NCBI GenBank assembly: GCA_964251665.1
Contig: CAXUKO010000009.1
Location: forward strand, 124,001 to 188,000
DNA length: 64,000 bases
Direction: 5' to 3'
From: JBBQLG01 sp964251665
Lineage (GTDB): Bacteria; Bacteroidota; Bacteroidia; Cytophagales; Spirosomataceae
In this document: in pieces, positions 53,601 to 62,882 of the stretch
Layout of the letters: each line of letters starts with the position of its first letter
How positions within the stretch are numbered: the first letter of the stretch is position 1
Translations under genes and position numbers: made by a program
Notes under the pieces: generated by a model
The model's input: only the letters and a program-made list of their open reading frames with translations
Database searches by the model: none
Told to the model about the DNA's origin: nothing

Positions 53601-54689
53601 ATGACCACCATTGAGTATAATCTCCTAACGTATTCTGTTGTCGTTACAGTTGCTTCATTCCTCAACCTCATTCGTCTTGATTACTGGTGGATTCGGATGT
53701 GGGATTTTCCCCATCTACAGCTTACTGTACTGGCGGCTCTTGGCCTGCTGGCCTGGCTGCTGACCGGTCATTATACGACCGGCACCCTGATTGCGGCACC
53801 CCTGGGTTTACTGGCTACGCTGCTTTATCAGGGCTGGCTGATCTATCCGTTTACGGCACTGCACCGCAGGCAGGTCGTGCGGGTATCCCACCGGAGGGCT
53901 ACGCCGATAGGGGAGGAACACACCGTTCGGTTGCTGGTTGCGAATGTGTTTATGGAAAACACCCGCACGGCCGAAACGCTGGCGCTGGTGACGACCCATA
54001 AACCAGATGTGCTGCTCGTGCTGGAAGCCAACCGGAAATGGCAGGATGATTTACGGCCGCTGGAGGCCGACTATCCCCATCGGGTGCTGCATCCGCTCGA
54101 AAATACGTACGGTATGTTGCTGTATTCCCGCTTCCCCATTCGGCATCATGAACTGCGCTTTCTGATTCAGGATGATATCCCCTCGATCTACGCGCAGCTT
54201 GAGTTACCCTCGGCACAGCTTGTTCATTTCTACGGGGTGCACCCCATGCCACCCAGCCCAACCGAGCATTACCGGTCAACCGAGCGCGATGCCGAGTTAT
54301 TGCTGGTAGGCAGGGAAGCCCGGACAAAGACCGGCCCGGTCATCATAGCGGGTGATCTGAATGATGTCGCCTGGTCGCACACTACGCGCCTGTTCCAGCG
54401 CATAAGCGGCCTGCTGGACCCCCGCGTCGGCCGGGGCTTATACAATACGTTTCATGCCCGGTATTTCTTTCTGCGCTGGCCCCTCGACCACGTCTTTGTT
54501 TCGGCGCATTTTCAGCTGCAGCGGATGTTGCGCCTGCCTAACGGCGGGTCCGACCACTTTCCGATGTTTATTGCCCTGACCTTCATGCCTGGCCCGGCAC
54601 CGCTGCCCGAAGCGATGGCGCAACCCGACTCCGATGACCTGGAAGAAGCCCGCGAAAAAATCAGGGAAGCTACTGCCTCAACGGAGTAA
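53601..54689 (+). CDS. Membrane-anchored endonuclease/exonuclease/phosphatase family protein
   Basis: A 362 aa protein. Three hydrophobic spans (about residues 8-25, 38-55 and 60-85) precede an EEP domain with LVANVFMENT, LLVLEAN, IIAGDLNDVAWS and a closing GGSDHFPM. This catalytic set is intact. Family members act on DNA, phosphoinositides or sphingolipids; the membrane anchor fits a phospholipid or periplasmic substrate, which is inference. An in-frame ATG at 53478 that overlaps the preceding stop is an alternative start. Confidence 0.85.
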   Translation: MTTIEYNLLTYSVVVTVASFLNLIRLDYWWIRMWDFPHLQLTVLAALGLLAWLLTGHYTTGTLIAAPLGLLATLLYQGWLIYPFTALHRRQVVRVSHRRATPIGEEHTVRLLVANVFMENTRTAETLALVTTHKPDVLLVLEANRKWQDDLRPLEADYPHRVLHPLENTYGMLLYSRFPIRHHELRFLIQDDIPSIYAQLELPSAQLVHFYGVHPMPPSPTEHYRSTERDAELLLVGREARTKTGPVIIAGDLNDVAWSHTTRLFQRISGLLDPRVGRGLYNTFHARYFFLRWPLDHVFVSAHFQLQRMLRLPNGGSDHFPMFIALTFMPGPAPLPEAMAQPDSDDLEEAREKIREATASTE

Positions 54690-54938
54690 CAGCGCAGGAA
54701 GCGCGAAATCGGTACATGACTGTGACCTACTGGGCTTTGCACTGTATCGGTACACTACAGCTATGCTGGCAAGCACGGCCGCTTAGAGCCGTTTTACGCA
54801 TTATACTGCATGACACCGAAAAATTAAATTTAACAACTTTATCGCCTATTAGCTACTCTTTTTGAGTGATAAAGTATGATATATCAAATACTTAGTGTTC
54901 ATTTGTAGCGAAATGACTACCCAAACCCTATTAATTTT

Positions 54939-55109
54939 ATGGAATACGCTTCTAACAAAAAGCCTGTTCACACGACCACCGCTGCCCCAGACCTGTTTTC
55001 CCATTTGGTGGGGAAGTACATCCAACAGATTGGCACGCACTATCCGGCGGACCCGGTCGTGCAGCAGGCTATCCGGCAACTAAAAAAAGCAGTGCCCAAA
55101 CTGGCTTAG
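54939..55109 (+). CDS. Small hypothetical protein
   Basis: A 56 aa frame read directly from the sequence, starting MEYASNKKPVHTTTAAPDLF and ending QLKKAVPKLA. It is mildly basic, without membrane spans, and has the look of a short helical protein (FSHLVGKYIQQIG, VVQQAIRQLKKAV). It lies alone in the otherwise gene-free 54.7-55.3 kb stretch, on a GC-rich island between AT-rich flanks, which supports it as a gene. It is unproven. Confidence 0.55.
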   Translation: MEYASNKKPVHTTTAAPDLFSHLVGKYIQQIGTHYPADPVVQQAIRQLKKAVPKLA

Positions 55110-55341
55110 CTACCCATAAGCTGCCAATACCGGATAATCTTAAACAGTTGGATAGCCCGATTTGCGGGTACGTTGACTTAAGGTAGCAAAAACACCCTGT
55201 CTGCCTTTATTTCGGTACTGTTCTGGCTGACACTGAACTTATTGAAAAAAGTTTGTCGGCTAAAGGTTACAATTAGTAAGCCAGTTTCGACACGACAATG
55301 ATTGTCGTGAAAATTTACACCTTCTCTAAAAACATTCAGCT

Positions 55342-56202
55342 ATGCGTTCTTTACTCAGGTTACCTGTTACAGTAATCATGCTCCTGCTGGCCTTCAGCAG
55401 CTGCGAAAAAGAGTCAGCGGCTCCGCAGGAGACTACACTCAATGGGGATAAATCCCTGCGCGTTGGTGCGTGTACTACGCTCAGTTATGCCGACTCCGTT
55501 GTTTACCTGAAGGAGCAAAAAGGCGATTACATCGTGTCGCCAACGAAGAAACTTAAAGGGTTTTTCTCGGCTATTCCCGGAGGCTTACAGATCGATGCGG
55601 CTACCGGGGCGGTTAACGTAACCAGGAGTGAACGAGGGCTGCGGTACCAAATCAGCTACGCAGCGCCGGGCTCGACGGATACCTGCATTACGTACATGAC
55701 CATTTCCGGTCTCGATTATGTAAGTGCCGTTTATACCCTGAGCAAAAAGGATACACTGGCAAAACCGCTTTATAATGGTCAGAAGACGTTGCCCTGGAAT
55801 GCCGGCGGCAGCGACAGTGAATTTGACGACGATGAGAACGGGGCCAATACGGGCAGCGGTGTTGCCGGTTCGCAGGGCATAGCGGTCGATAAGAAAGATG
55901 GTTCGATTAACCTGAAACGCACCCTGTCGAATGGAACATTCGGTGCTTCCCCGAAAAACGGCACCACCCGTACCGTTCGGTTGTACTACCGGATCAGCGA
56001 TGCCAGTAAAAAAGCACTCAATTACATTGATATCAAGTTTACGTATTACGCGAAGTACAGCGATATTCCGGCCAGCACTTTAGCCCGCATTAACGCGCAG
56101 AACAGCGCAAATGCCCGCGTCATGGCCCCATCGGCAACGGGACCGATGCAGTACCTGGAAAGAGGGCTGCGCCCACCCGAAATTGTGATCGTTGGCGGAT
56201 GA
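55342..56202 (+). CDS. Putative lipoprotein before the TPR-CHAT gene
   Basis: A 286 aa protein with a lipoprotein signal (LLLAFSSC, C near residue 21). The mature part begins with Ser/Thr/Gly-rich, cadherin-like stretches (GGLQIDAATGAVNVTRSERGLRYQISY). An acidic linker (SEFDDDENGANTG) lies near residue 155. The rest appears beta-rich. I do not recognise the family. It lies 71 bases before the CHAT gene on the same strand, so both probably act together at the cell envelope. Confidence 0.75.
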   Translation: MRSLLRLPVTVIMLLLAFSSCEKESAAPQETTLNGDKSLRVGACTTLSYADSVVYLKEQKGDYIVSPTKKLKGFFSAIPGGLQIDAATGAVNVTRSERGLRYQISYAAPGSTDTCITYMTISGLDYVSAVYTLSKKDTLAKPLYNGQKTLPWNAGGSDSEFDDDENGANTGSGVAGSQGIAVDKKDGSINLKRTLSNGTFGASPKNGTTRTVRLYYRISDASKKALNYIDIKFTYYAKYSDIPASTLARINAQNSANARVMAPSATGPMQYLERGLRPPEIVIVGG

Positions 56203-56273
56203 GACAACGAAAGGTATAGTTTTTGCTACGGGTTGGCCTTTAAAGAGTCATTTTGGCCGGTACCGGGTGTAGC

Positions 56274-59063
56274 ATGAAAAAAACGTTTACTTTTCTTCTG
56301 ATCGCAGGTTGTACACTACTCAGTAAACCCTACGCTCAATCTACTAAACAGGAGCAGCAGGCCCGAACGCTCTATAAGGAGGCACTGGCATTATTTGAGC
56401 GTCCAACACCCACTGAGCGTACCGATAGTCTGGCGATCAGTACGTTTCTGCGGGCTGCGGCCATAGCCCCGGCAACCGTTAGCAATGCGCCGGTCATTGT
56501 CGATTGCTACGAAAAAGCAGGGGTGCTGAAACAAACCTATGGTTTACAACGAGAAGCGATGGTTTTCTATCAGAAGGCCATCGCTTCCTGTTTACACCAT
56601 AAACTGGCTGATTCGCTGCTTTTTAAACCCTATTTATATTGCGGAACGGCCCATTATTTTCTGCACTCGTTCGACTCGTCGACGTACTACCTTAAAAAAG
56701 CAGAGGCCATCTACCTGCACTATCCGGCCGTGCAGGAAAGTCAAAGCCTGTATAACTCGTTCGGGGCTATTTATTTTGAAGCGGGCAATTACCGGCAAAG
56801 TATCAACTATTTTTCAAAGGCATTACAGCTGCTCCAGCGCACGAAAACCTTAAATCAGCAGCGTGTTTACGCCTACAAGAGTAATATAGCCTCTGCCCTG
56901 TGGCATCTGGAACAGTACGACTCTGCCGCTACCCTCTATAAAAGCTTACTTCCCCTTGCAATAGCCCGCGACGAAGTGCTTATAAATATCGGAACGACCT
57001 ACCTTAAAAAGCGCGATCCGGCCAGTGCCCTTTATTACCTGATGAAGGTAACCGGGACAGAAAACAATAACTCTGTCATGCTGCAGAATGAATTGGGGAG
57101 CGCTTATTTACAGCAGCAGCGTCTGCCGGAAGCATTCAGGCATTTGCGTAAAGCCATAACTATTTATAACAAAAAGCAGCCCGCCGGTAAACGCCCGCAG
57201 AAAGAGTATACAATCGGTCTGACCTATAAATTGCTGGCTGATGCCGAACGACAGAATCAGCACCCTGCCACCGCTTTACGCTATTATCAGCAGTCTATTA
57301 TCCATCTGGATTACTCATTTAACGATACTGTCGTTTATCACAACCCCTCAGCGTTAACGGCCGGGTTTCGCAGTTACCAGTTATTTGAGAGTTTAGTGGC
57401 TAAAGCACGCTGTCTGCAAAAACTTTACGAAACAAACCACAATGACCGTTACCTCAGCAGTACCCTCGACACGTATGAATCGGCCCTGAAACTGGCCGAG
57501 TACATCGAGAAGTCGTTTGATAGCGAAGATGCCCGCCTGTTTATCGTGCAAAAGGCCTTTCCGGTGTATCAGGAAGTGGTTACACTCATGAGCCAGTCGT
57601 TCGGGCGGACTCACAAAAAAGAATACCTCGAGGCAGCGTTCCGCTGGGCCGAGAAAAGTAAAGCGGTTACGCTGTACATCAATTCGAAAGAGAATCAGAT
57701 CAAGTCATTTGCCGGTATTCCGGATTCGCTGTTAGCGCAGGAGCGTAACCTGAAATTTAATCTTTCCCGGTTGTTCATGAAGGCAGACCGAAGCCACAAC
57801 GAGGCCGAAACCCGGGCGATCAGCGCCGAAATTCGGGATAGTGAACTGGCTTTAGCGCGTCTGTCGACCAAACTGCATGAATTTCCGGCTTACTATCGTC
57901 AAAAATTCGGGTTCGACAGTATCAATATACCGTACCTGCAAACAAAGCTCCTCAACAGACATACGGCACTTGTCTCCTATTTTGAGGGGACCACGGCTGT
58001 GTACACCTTCGTACTTACGCACAACGAACTCCGGTTTTATCAGGCCCCGAAAGACAGCGCATACCGTCAGGCACTGAGCGGTTTACGGCGGGCGTTGCAG
58101 ACCATTTTACCCGGTGCTGCCTACGGCGGAAGCCCACACGCCCGGCTGCTCTACGACCGCCTGATCAAACCCGCCGAGGCCGGACTGACGGGCATTTCTT
58201 CCCTGCTGATTATTCCCTGTGATGCCTTACGGCTACTGCCGTTTGAAGCGTTCGAGGATCGTGACAACGCGTATCTGCTGGAGAAATACGATGTTGTTTA
58301 CCAGTACGCTGTTCCGTTTCTCCGGCATGACAACGCCCGTGACCCCATAGATTTCACGAAAACACTGGCTGTTGCGCCATTCAGTTCGGTTAGTACCGCT
58401 AAAAAAGTGGCTTACACCCAACTGCCGGCTTCGTACGGAGAAATCGAAACCATGACGGGTGTTAAACTGATTAATCAGGCGGCCACAAAAGCATCCTTTA
58501 TAAAATTATCCCCCGAGGCTTCCATCATCCATCTGGCAACACACGCTGTGGTTAACAATGAAGACCCCTCGCGGTCCTTCATCGTGTTTAGCCCGGTGGG
58601 AAACGCCGATTATAAATTATATGCGCACGAACTGCGTAACGAACCCCTGTCGAAAACCCGGCTCGTTTTTTTGAGCGCGTGTGAAACCGCCAGTGGGAAA
58701 GTAATCAATGGGGAAGGGGTCATGAGTTTATCAAGGGCGCTCGCCTACGCGGGCTGCGCCAACACCGTTACCTCGCTGTGGAACGCCGAAGATAAGGCCA
58801 CGGCTTACATCAGTGCCAAATTTTATGCGCATCTACAGCAGGGCGACTCGTTTGCGCAAGCCCTGCAAAAAGCCCGGATTGACTTTTTGCGCGATGGCCG
58901 CTATGCGCAGTTTCACTCACCCCAGTACTGGGCTCATTTAGTATTCGTTGGAAACCCCGATGAGACTGTGGGCATGGTAAGCAACCAGGCCTTGCTGGGT
59001 GCCGTCGGCATACTGGGCATTCTCCTGTTCGGCTGGGTACGGTATCATCGGCAAAAACAGTAG
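56274..59063 (+). CDS. Membrane TPR-CHAT protein (caspase-like protease family)
   Basis: A 929 aa protein with a signal peptide (TFTFLLIAGCTLLSKPYAQ), about a dozen TPR-like helices (about residues 25-370), a helical linker, and a C-terminal CHAT domain. The caspase-like dyad is present: H757 in HLATHA and C803 in LSACETASG. One membrane span lies at the very end (ALLGAVGILGILLFGWV). CHAT domains are related to separase and caspase proteases. The TPR part is probably the sensor, and most of the protein faces the periplasm. The ATG at 56274 is preferred to one seven codons upstream. Confidence 0.9.
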   Translation: MKKTFTFLLIAGCTLLSKPYAQSTKQEQQARTLYKEALALFERPTPTERTDSLAISTFLRAAAIAPATVSNAPVIVDCYEKAGVLKQTYGLQREAMVFYQKAIASCLHHKLADSLLFKPYLYCGTAHYFLHSFDSSTYYLKKAEAIYLHYPAVQESQSLYNSFGAIYFEAGNYRQSINYFSKALQLLQRTKTLNQQRVYAYKSNIASALWHLEQYDSAATLYKSLLPLAIARDEVLINIGTTYLKKRDPASALYYLMKVTGTENNNSVMLQNELGSAYLQQQRLPEAFRHLRKAITIYNKKQPAGKRPQKEYTIGLTYKLLADAERQNQHPATALRYYQQSIIHLDYSFNDTVVYHNPSALTAGFRSYQLFESLVAKARCLQKLYETNHNDRYLSSTLDTYESALKLAEYIEKSFDSEDARLFIVQKAFPVYQEVVTLMSQSFGRTHKKEYLEAAFRWAEKSKAVTLYINSKENQIKSFAGIPDSLLAQERNLKFNLSRLFMKADRSHNEAETRAISAEIRDSELALARLSTKLHEFPAYYRQKFGFDSINIPYLQTKLLNRHTALVSYFEGTTAVYTFVLTHNELRFYQAPKDSAYRQALSGLRRALQTILPGAAYGGSPHARLLYDRLIKPAEAGLTGISSLLIIPCDALRLLPFEAFEDRDNAYLLEKYDVVYQYAVPFLRHDNARDPIDFTKTLAVAPFSSVSTAKKVAYTQLPASYGEIETMTGVKLINQAATKASFIKLSPEASIIHLATHAVVNNEDPSRSFIVFSPVGNADYKLYAHELRNEPLSKTRLVFLSACETASGKVINGEGVMSLSRALAYAGCANTVTSLWNAEDKATAYISAKFYAHLQQGDSFAQALQKARIDFLRDGRYAQFHSPQYWAHLVFVGNPDETVGMVSNQALLGAVGILGILLFGWVRYHRQKQ

Positions 59064-59110
59064 TTGTAGCTTGCTGTACACGCCCTGAAAACGATGCTGA
59101 ACCGTCAATA

Positions 59111-59143
59111 AAAATCCCTGACCCGGCATGGGTCAGGGATTTT
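59111..59143. terminator. Bidirectional terminator after the CHAT gene
   Basis: A perfect 14 bp stem (59111-59124 with 59130-59143) starting with an A-run and ending with a T-run, with a 5-base loop. It lies between convergent genes and can end transcription from both. Confidence 0.85.
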
Positions 59144-59168
59144 CAGGCGCGTGAATGGTCGGGTATGC

Positions 59169-59570
59169 TTAAGATGGGTTCGAGGTAAACTGAGCCAGCT
59201 CGCTGTAGAGTTTACGGTTAATGTCCTGGAGCAGACGGGTGTGCGATGCCAGCTGGCCGGGCTTTGAGGGGCGCATCGGCGTGCTGCTGCGCCGTTGGGC
59301 GGGAACGGGTTTAGACATATCCGCCAGCAGCGTTGTCAGTACATCGTTCATGTATTGACGCAGCTTCAGCAGGTTCTGTACCTTAGCCCGACCGGAAGGA
59401 TTGCTCAGGCTGACAGTAGCCGGGTGGAGCGCGCTCCGCGACTGTTCTTTAATCACCCGGTCAAGCTGATAGTAGTACTGATGAAACTCTTCAGTGGCAC
59501 AAACCCAGTCCGAAACAACAGTTTGTGCTTCGGTTACGGTCACGGTATATTCTGGCTGGACGTTTTTCAT
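59169..59570 (-). CDS. Helical hypothetical protein beside the CHAT gene
   Basis: A 133 aa protein without signal peptide. It is helical with a basic, Ser/Pro-rich linker (SKPVPAQRRSSTPMRPSKPG) between two helical parts. I do not recognise it. It is convergent with the CHAT gene and downstream of the sigma and anti-sigma genes on the same strand, separated from them by a terminator. Confidence 0.65.
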   Translation of the reverse strand: MKNVQPEYTVTVTEAQTVVSDWVCATEEFHQYYYQLDRVIKEQSRSALHPATVSLSNPSGRAKVQNLLKLRQYMNDVLTTLLADMSKPVPAQRRSSTPMRPSKPGQLASHTRLLQDINRKLYSELAQFTSNPS

Positions 59571-59730
59571 TACTTCGAGTGTTACGTTTTCCCTATGGTG
59601 TCCTGGTAGCTGCTAAAGTCTAAACAAACTGAACTGTCACCGGTCATTGCCTGCTGTCAACACTAATAAGTCGAAGCTATCAGCCAAAATGTAATCCCAC
59701 TTTCATTATTTTTTTGCTTTTTTCTATAAT

Positions 59731-59759
59731 AAAAGGCTGTCACTTCGTAACAGCCTTTT
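59731..59759 (-). terminator. Terminator after the anti-sigma-like gene
   Basis: AAAAGGCTGT (59731-59740) pairs with ACAGCCTTTT (59750-59759). On the minus strand the stem is followed by an AT-rich tail. It lies 25 bases after the stop codon of the minus-strand gene. Confidence 0.75.
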
Positions 59760-59783
59760 GAAAGATACGGTGGGTACACCCGG

Positions 59784-60548
59784 TTATTTTAAAAGCAACA
59801 CCTGTAGTTTCAACAGATCAGCGCCAGTGACTGCGGTATGGTATAAATGGCGGGGGTTATCATAAATAGCTTTGAAACCGGCGTAGGCTGCATCGGCTTT
59901 GTGAGCACCCAGGTAAGCCAGCGCCACGTAATAATCCGTTTCCTGCTCAAAGTAGGAATCGGGACGCCGGGTGTTAAGTTGCCGCAGGGCGGCAAAGGCA
60001 GTTAATGCCTGATCGTATTTTTTCTGTTGCAGATAGGACACGCCAGCCAGAAAATAATCCCGCTGGCTGATGGTCGCCAGCTGCGTAAACTGACTGGTAA
60101 CGGCGGTATAATCGCCTGACACATAAGCCGATTCCATACCACTGGTCTCCTGCGCATTGCCGCGCGCAGTCGGTAGGTCATACGGGATAAACGACTCGGT
60201 ATAAACCCGTTCCGGGTTCAGGGCAGCAACCTGATAGGTGCTGTAACTCAGCGCGCAAAACAGCAGGCTGGCGGCAATGCGCAGGCCCCAGGTATAAACC
60301 GGATTGCGGTGTAAAGCAAGGACAGTCGCATCGGGTTGGGCCAGTTTTACTTCCTGTACGTAGTGCTTATGCAGGCCTTTGAGTTTATGATTCAAGGCCC
60401 TGAACTGAATAGCCTCCCGGGCCACCCGAAGACTCTCCGCCAGTTGCTGCAGGTCAACGTCTTTCTGTAACGTTAGTTCGACTTGCCGGGCCTGTTCGAG
60501 GGTCAACCGATTATCAAGATACTGATCAATTAATTCAAGGTTGTCCAT
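59784..60548 (-). CDS. Anti-sigma-like membrane protein with TPR-like C-terminus
   Basis: A 254 aa single-span membrane protein. The N-terminal part (about residues 1-80) is a helical cytoplasmic domain like anti-sigma factors (YLDNRLTLEQARQVELTLQK). A membrane span (about 90-105, RIAASLLFCALSYS) follows, and the outer part has TPR-like repeats (YFLAGVSYLQQKKYDQALTAF). Its start is one base past the sigma factor's stop, so the pair is co-translated. It probably binds the sigma factor and senses the envelope; this is inferred from layout. Confidence 0.8.
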   Translation of the reverse strand: MDNLELIDQYLDNRLTLEQARQVELTLQKDVDLQQLAESLRVAREAIQFRALNHKLKGLHKHYVQEVKLAQPDATVLALHRNPVYTWGLRIAASLLFCALSYSTYQVAALNPERVYTESFIPYDLPTARGNAQETSGMESAYVSGDYTAVTSQFTQLATISQRDYFLAGVSYLQQKKYDQALTAFAALRQLNTRRPDSYFEQETDYYVALAYLGAHKADAAYAGFKAIYDNPRHLYHTAVTGADLLKLQVLLLK

Positions 60549-60549
60549 A

Positions 60550-61161
60550 CTATCTCGTGCGTTGTAGGGCGGATTTAACGGTAGAAGAAACGGTGGGTGA
60601 TTGCTGAACTAAGTTGATCAGCTCTTTCAGGCATTTGTATTTCTTGTTGCGAAGCACTTGTTCACTTTCATAATCCGTTTGCTTCAGAATATCTTTCATG
60701 GATAAATCTTCGTAATAAAAAAGAGTCAGAATCTGCCTGCATTTTTCGCCCATACGGTCGAAGAGTTCGGCTACGGTTTTCTCCGCTTCCTTGTAAACGA
60801 TGTAGTTCGAGACGTCTTCTTCAAGGGTTTCCCGGCTGCTCTCAAACAGGCCGTATCGCTTTGAATCACTGCTTCTTTTTCTTAATTCCGTGATCCACAG
60901 ATTTCGGGTCAGCGTATAAAGAAATGACTTTACACTGGCTTCGCCCCGGTACTTCTCCGTCCGAACCAGATCGACAAAGAGCAGCAGCACTTCCTGGATC
61001 AAATCTTCTGCATCCATCTGGCTGCCACTGTTCGTTAGAATATAGCCTTCCAGCATACGATAATGAGTGTGGTAGATAAAGCCAATTGCATTATCGATAT
61101 CAATCTTTGTTTTGATAGCGCTGATTAAGGCTGCATCCGAAAAGGTTTTGACGGTTGGCAC
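60550..61161 (-). CDS. ECF-type RNA polymerase sigma factor
   Basis: A 203 aa sigma-70-family factor of the extracytoplasmic-function class. Region 2 includes DAEDLIQEVLLLFVDLV and region 4 includes CRQILTLFYYEDLSMKDIL, the latter forming the helix-turn-helix that meets the -35 element. The protein precedes the anti-sigma-like gene on the same strand. Its targets could include the TPR-CHAT gene, but no shared promoter motif is proven. Confidence 0.92.
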   Translation of the reverse strand: MPTVKTFSDAALISAIKTKIDIDNAIGFIYHTHYRMLEGYILTNSGSQMDAEDLIQEVLLLFVDLVRTEKYRGEASVKSFLYTLTRNLWITELRKRSSDSKRYGLFESSRETLEEDVSNYIVYKEAEKTVAELFDRMGEKCRQILTLFYYEDLSMKDILKQTDYESEQVLRNKKYKCLKELINLVQQSPTVSSTVKSALQRTR

Positions 61162-61631
61162 GGTGATTAGCAGTTATAAGTCGAAGCAGAGGAGAAATTT
61201 GTAACCCGGAAAGCTGTCAAAAACTATTAGTTTGGCCGAAAATTTATACGCCAGCCACGTGGCGGGTTTAAAACAGGCTGCGGGCTTCCCCGGCCTGCGG
61301 GACACCTACCCGCACAGGCGACGCTAAAAGACAAGCACGAATTGCGCCAACCAGTCATCGCTGTCCCCAATGGGGCCAACTATTTTTTGTTCTATAGCCA
61401 TCATAGGATGCTGGTAGATGCAATTCGTGCCTCACTTTGCCGGATTGCCGTGCTGGAACAAGCCGGATGAAGAAAACAGAATGATCCGGTTCGTTGAGCA
61501 GATAAGGGTTTAACGGATGTATTGGCTGAAGAAAGGAAGGCGTGCTGCTGCACAGCCAGAACCGCAACCCGGCTGCCCCCGGCTGGTTTGCCCCGGGCGT
61601 TTGTGCATTGACGGACTGCTCCGTTTAAACA
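61162..61631. other. Intergenic region upstream of the sigma factor gene
   Basis: About 470 bases with no convincing gene. It should hold the sigma factor promoter near 61165-61230. An 11 bp inverted repeat (GCACGAATTGC at 61335-61345 and GCAATTCGTGC at 61420-61430) spans a 74-base gap. Several reading frames cross the region, but none has protein-like composition on inspection. Confidence 0.5.
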
Positions 61632-61659
61632 AAAAAAGCACCGATCAACACTTGATCGG
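61632..61659 (-). terminator. Terminator after the M23/LysM gene
   Basis: CCGATCAA (61641-61648) pairs with TTGATCGG (61652-61659). On the minus strand the stem is followed by a run of seven T (complement of 61631-61637). It lies about 65 bases past the M23 stop codon. Confidence 0.8.
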
Positions 61660-61724
61660 CGCGTGCTAAAGGGAAGGTGTAAAACGAACGGCAACGGTCA
61701 GCTCGTATCGGCGGACCGTCCGGG

Positions 61725-62795
61725 CTAATTGACCCGTAGTTTCTGACCCGGCCGGATGCGGGAACGCGACGACAGGTGGTTTTTACGGGCCAAGGTGGAA
61801 GCCGATTGACCGTACCGGCTCGCAATGCCCGACAGGGTTTCACCCGGGCGTACTTTGTGCAGTACGGTCCGTTTGAAACGGGGCCGACTGTTGCCCTCCG
61901 ACGAACGCCCCCCGCCCCGCAAATAATCCCAGACGTGACCAGTCAGCAGAAAATGGTCGTCGTTAATGGTATTTTCGGGGAATGAGAAGATGTTGAGCGA
62001 GCTGAAAGGATTGCCTTCGTAGCGGGTTTCAAAGTGCAGGTGCGAACCTGAACTGCGGCCCGTACTGCCCCCCAACCCGATCTGATCGCCGGCTTTAACG
62101 AGTTGGCCCTGCTCAACCAATTGTTTCGACATGTGGCCGTAGAGCGTTTCCAGACCATTATAATGCCGGACGAGTACGTACCGGCCGTAGCCATTGCCAT
62201 CCCAGCCCACAATGCGGACAATGCCGTCGAAGGTAGCGTAAATCGGATCGCCGGTTTCGCAGTCGAGGTCGGTGCCGGTATGCCAGCGTCCCCAGCGGAA
62301 GCCGAAGTTGGAGGTCATTTTACCTTCGTTCATCGGGGCCGACCAGTAGCGGTTGGCCGGGGGATCATAGAGTTTGATGTCGATGACTTCGTTGAATTCC
62401 AGGGGATTAATGTTGTAAGGGTCAATCGTTCGCGAATCCCAAACCGCGTAGTAATCCGCAATTTTTACCCATTCGCTGCCCACCTGAACCGAATCAATAA
62501 TTTCGACAACGCTGGTTTCGCCCTGGCCAATGTGCGTCGTGTCTTCAGCAACGACCGGGTTAATTTCTTTTTTGGGCTCGAACTGGTTGTTGAAGCGGAG
62601 ATTCGTCGATTCCTGTTCGAGGGGGTCGTCCGCTTTCTGAGGCTGATCAACGACCGGGGCATTGGGATTGTAGGAACGTTTGGGGGTAATGCGGGGGTTG
62701 GATTTAAACTTTCCCCGTTCCTGAGCCTGCGCCGTTGCGAGAACGCCTACGCAAACCAGCGTTAGAAGGGACTTGACTGCCAAATATCTCATCAT
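61725..62795 (-). CDS. M23 metallopeptidase with LysM domain
   Basis: A 356 aa exported cell-wall enzyme. After a signal peptide (about 1-24) and a linker, the peptidase domain (about 155-265) holds the zinc ligands H172 and D176 (WHTGTDLD) and H254 (SHLHFE), with H221 and H252 as the likely catalytic histidines. A LysM domain (about 312-355, HKVRPGETLSGIASRYGQ) binds peptidoglycan. It is likely an endopeptidase acting in wall growth or division. Confidence 0.93.
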   Translation of the reverse strand: MMRYLAVKSLLTLVCVGVLATAQAQERGKFKSNPRITPKRSYNPNAPVVDQPQKADDPLEQESTNLRFNNQFEPKKEINPVVAEDTTHIGQGETSVVEIIDSVQVGSEWVKIADYYAVWDSRTIDPYNINPLEFNEVIDIKLYDPPANRYWSAPMNEGKMTSNFGFRWGRWHTGTDLDCETGDPIYATFDGIVRIVGWDGNGYGRYVLVRHYNGLETLYGHMSKQLVEQGQLVKAGDQIGLGGSTGRSSGSHLHFETRYEGNPFSSLNIFSFPENTINDDHFLLTGHVWDYLRGGGRSSEGNSRPRFKRTVLHKVRPGETLSGIASRYGQSASTLARKNHLSSRSRIRPGQKLRVN

Positions 62796-62882
62796 GTCAA
62801 AAAAGCGAAAGTCGGGCTATGGCAACCGGTGGTCTTTTACAGACGTCCGATGTTCACAGCCCGGCAGTCGCATTAAATTAGA

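Noticed and set aside
61401..61694. A minus-strand frame of 97 codons upstream of the sigma factor gene
   Set aside because: Low protein-like quality, overlaps the M23 terminator, and has a Ser/Arg/Cys-rich composition of non-coding type.
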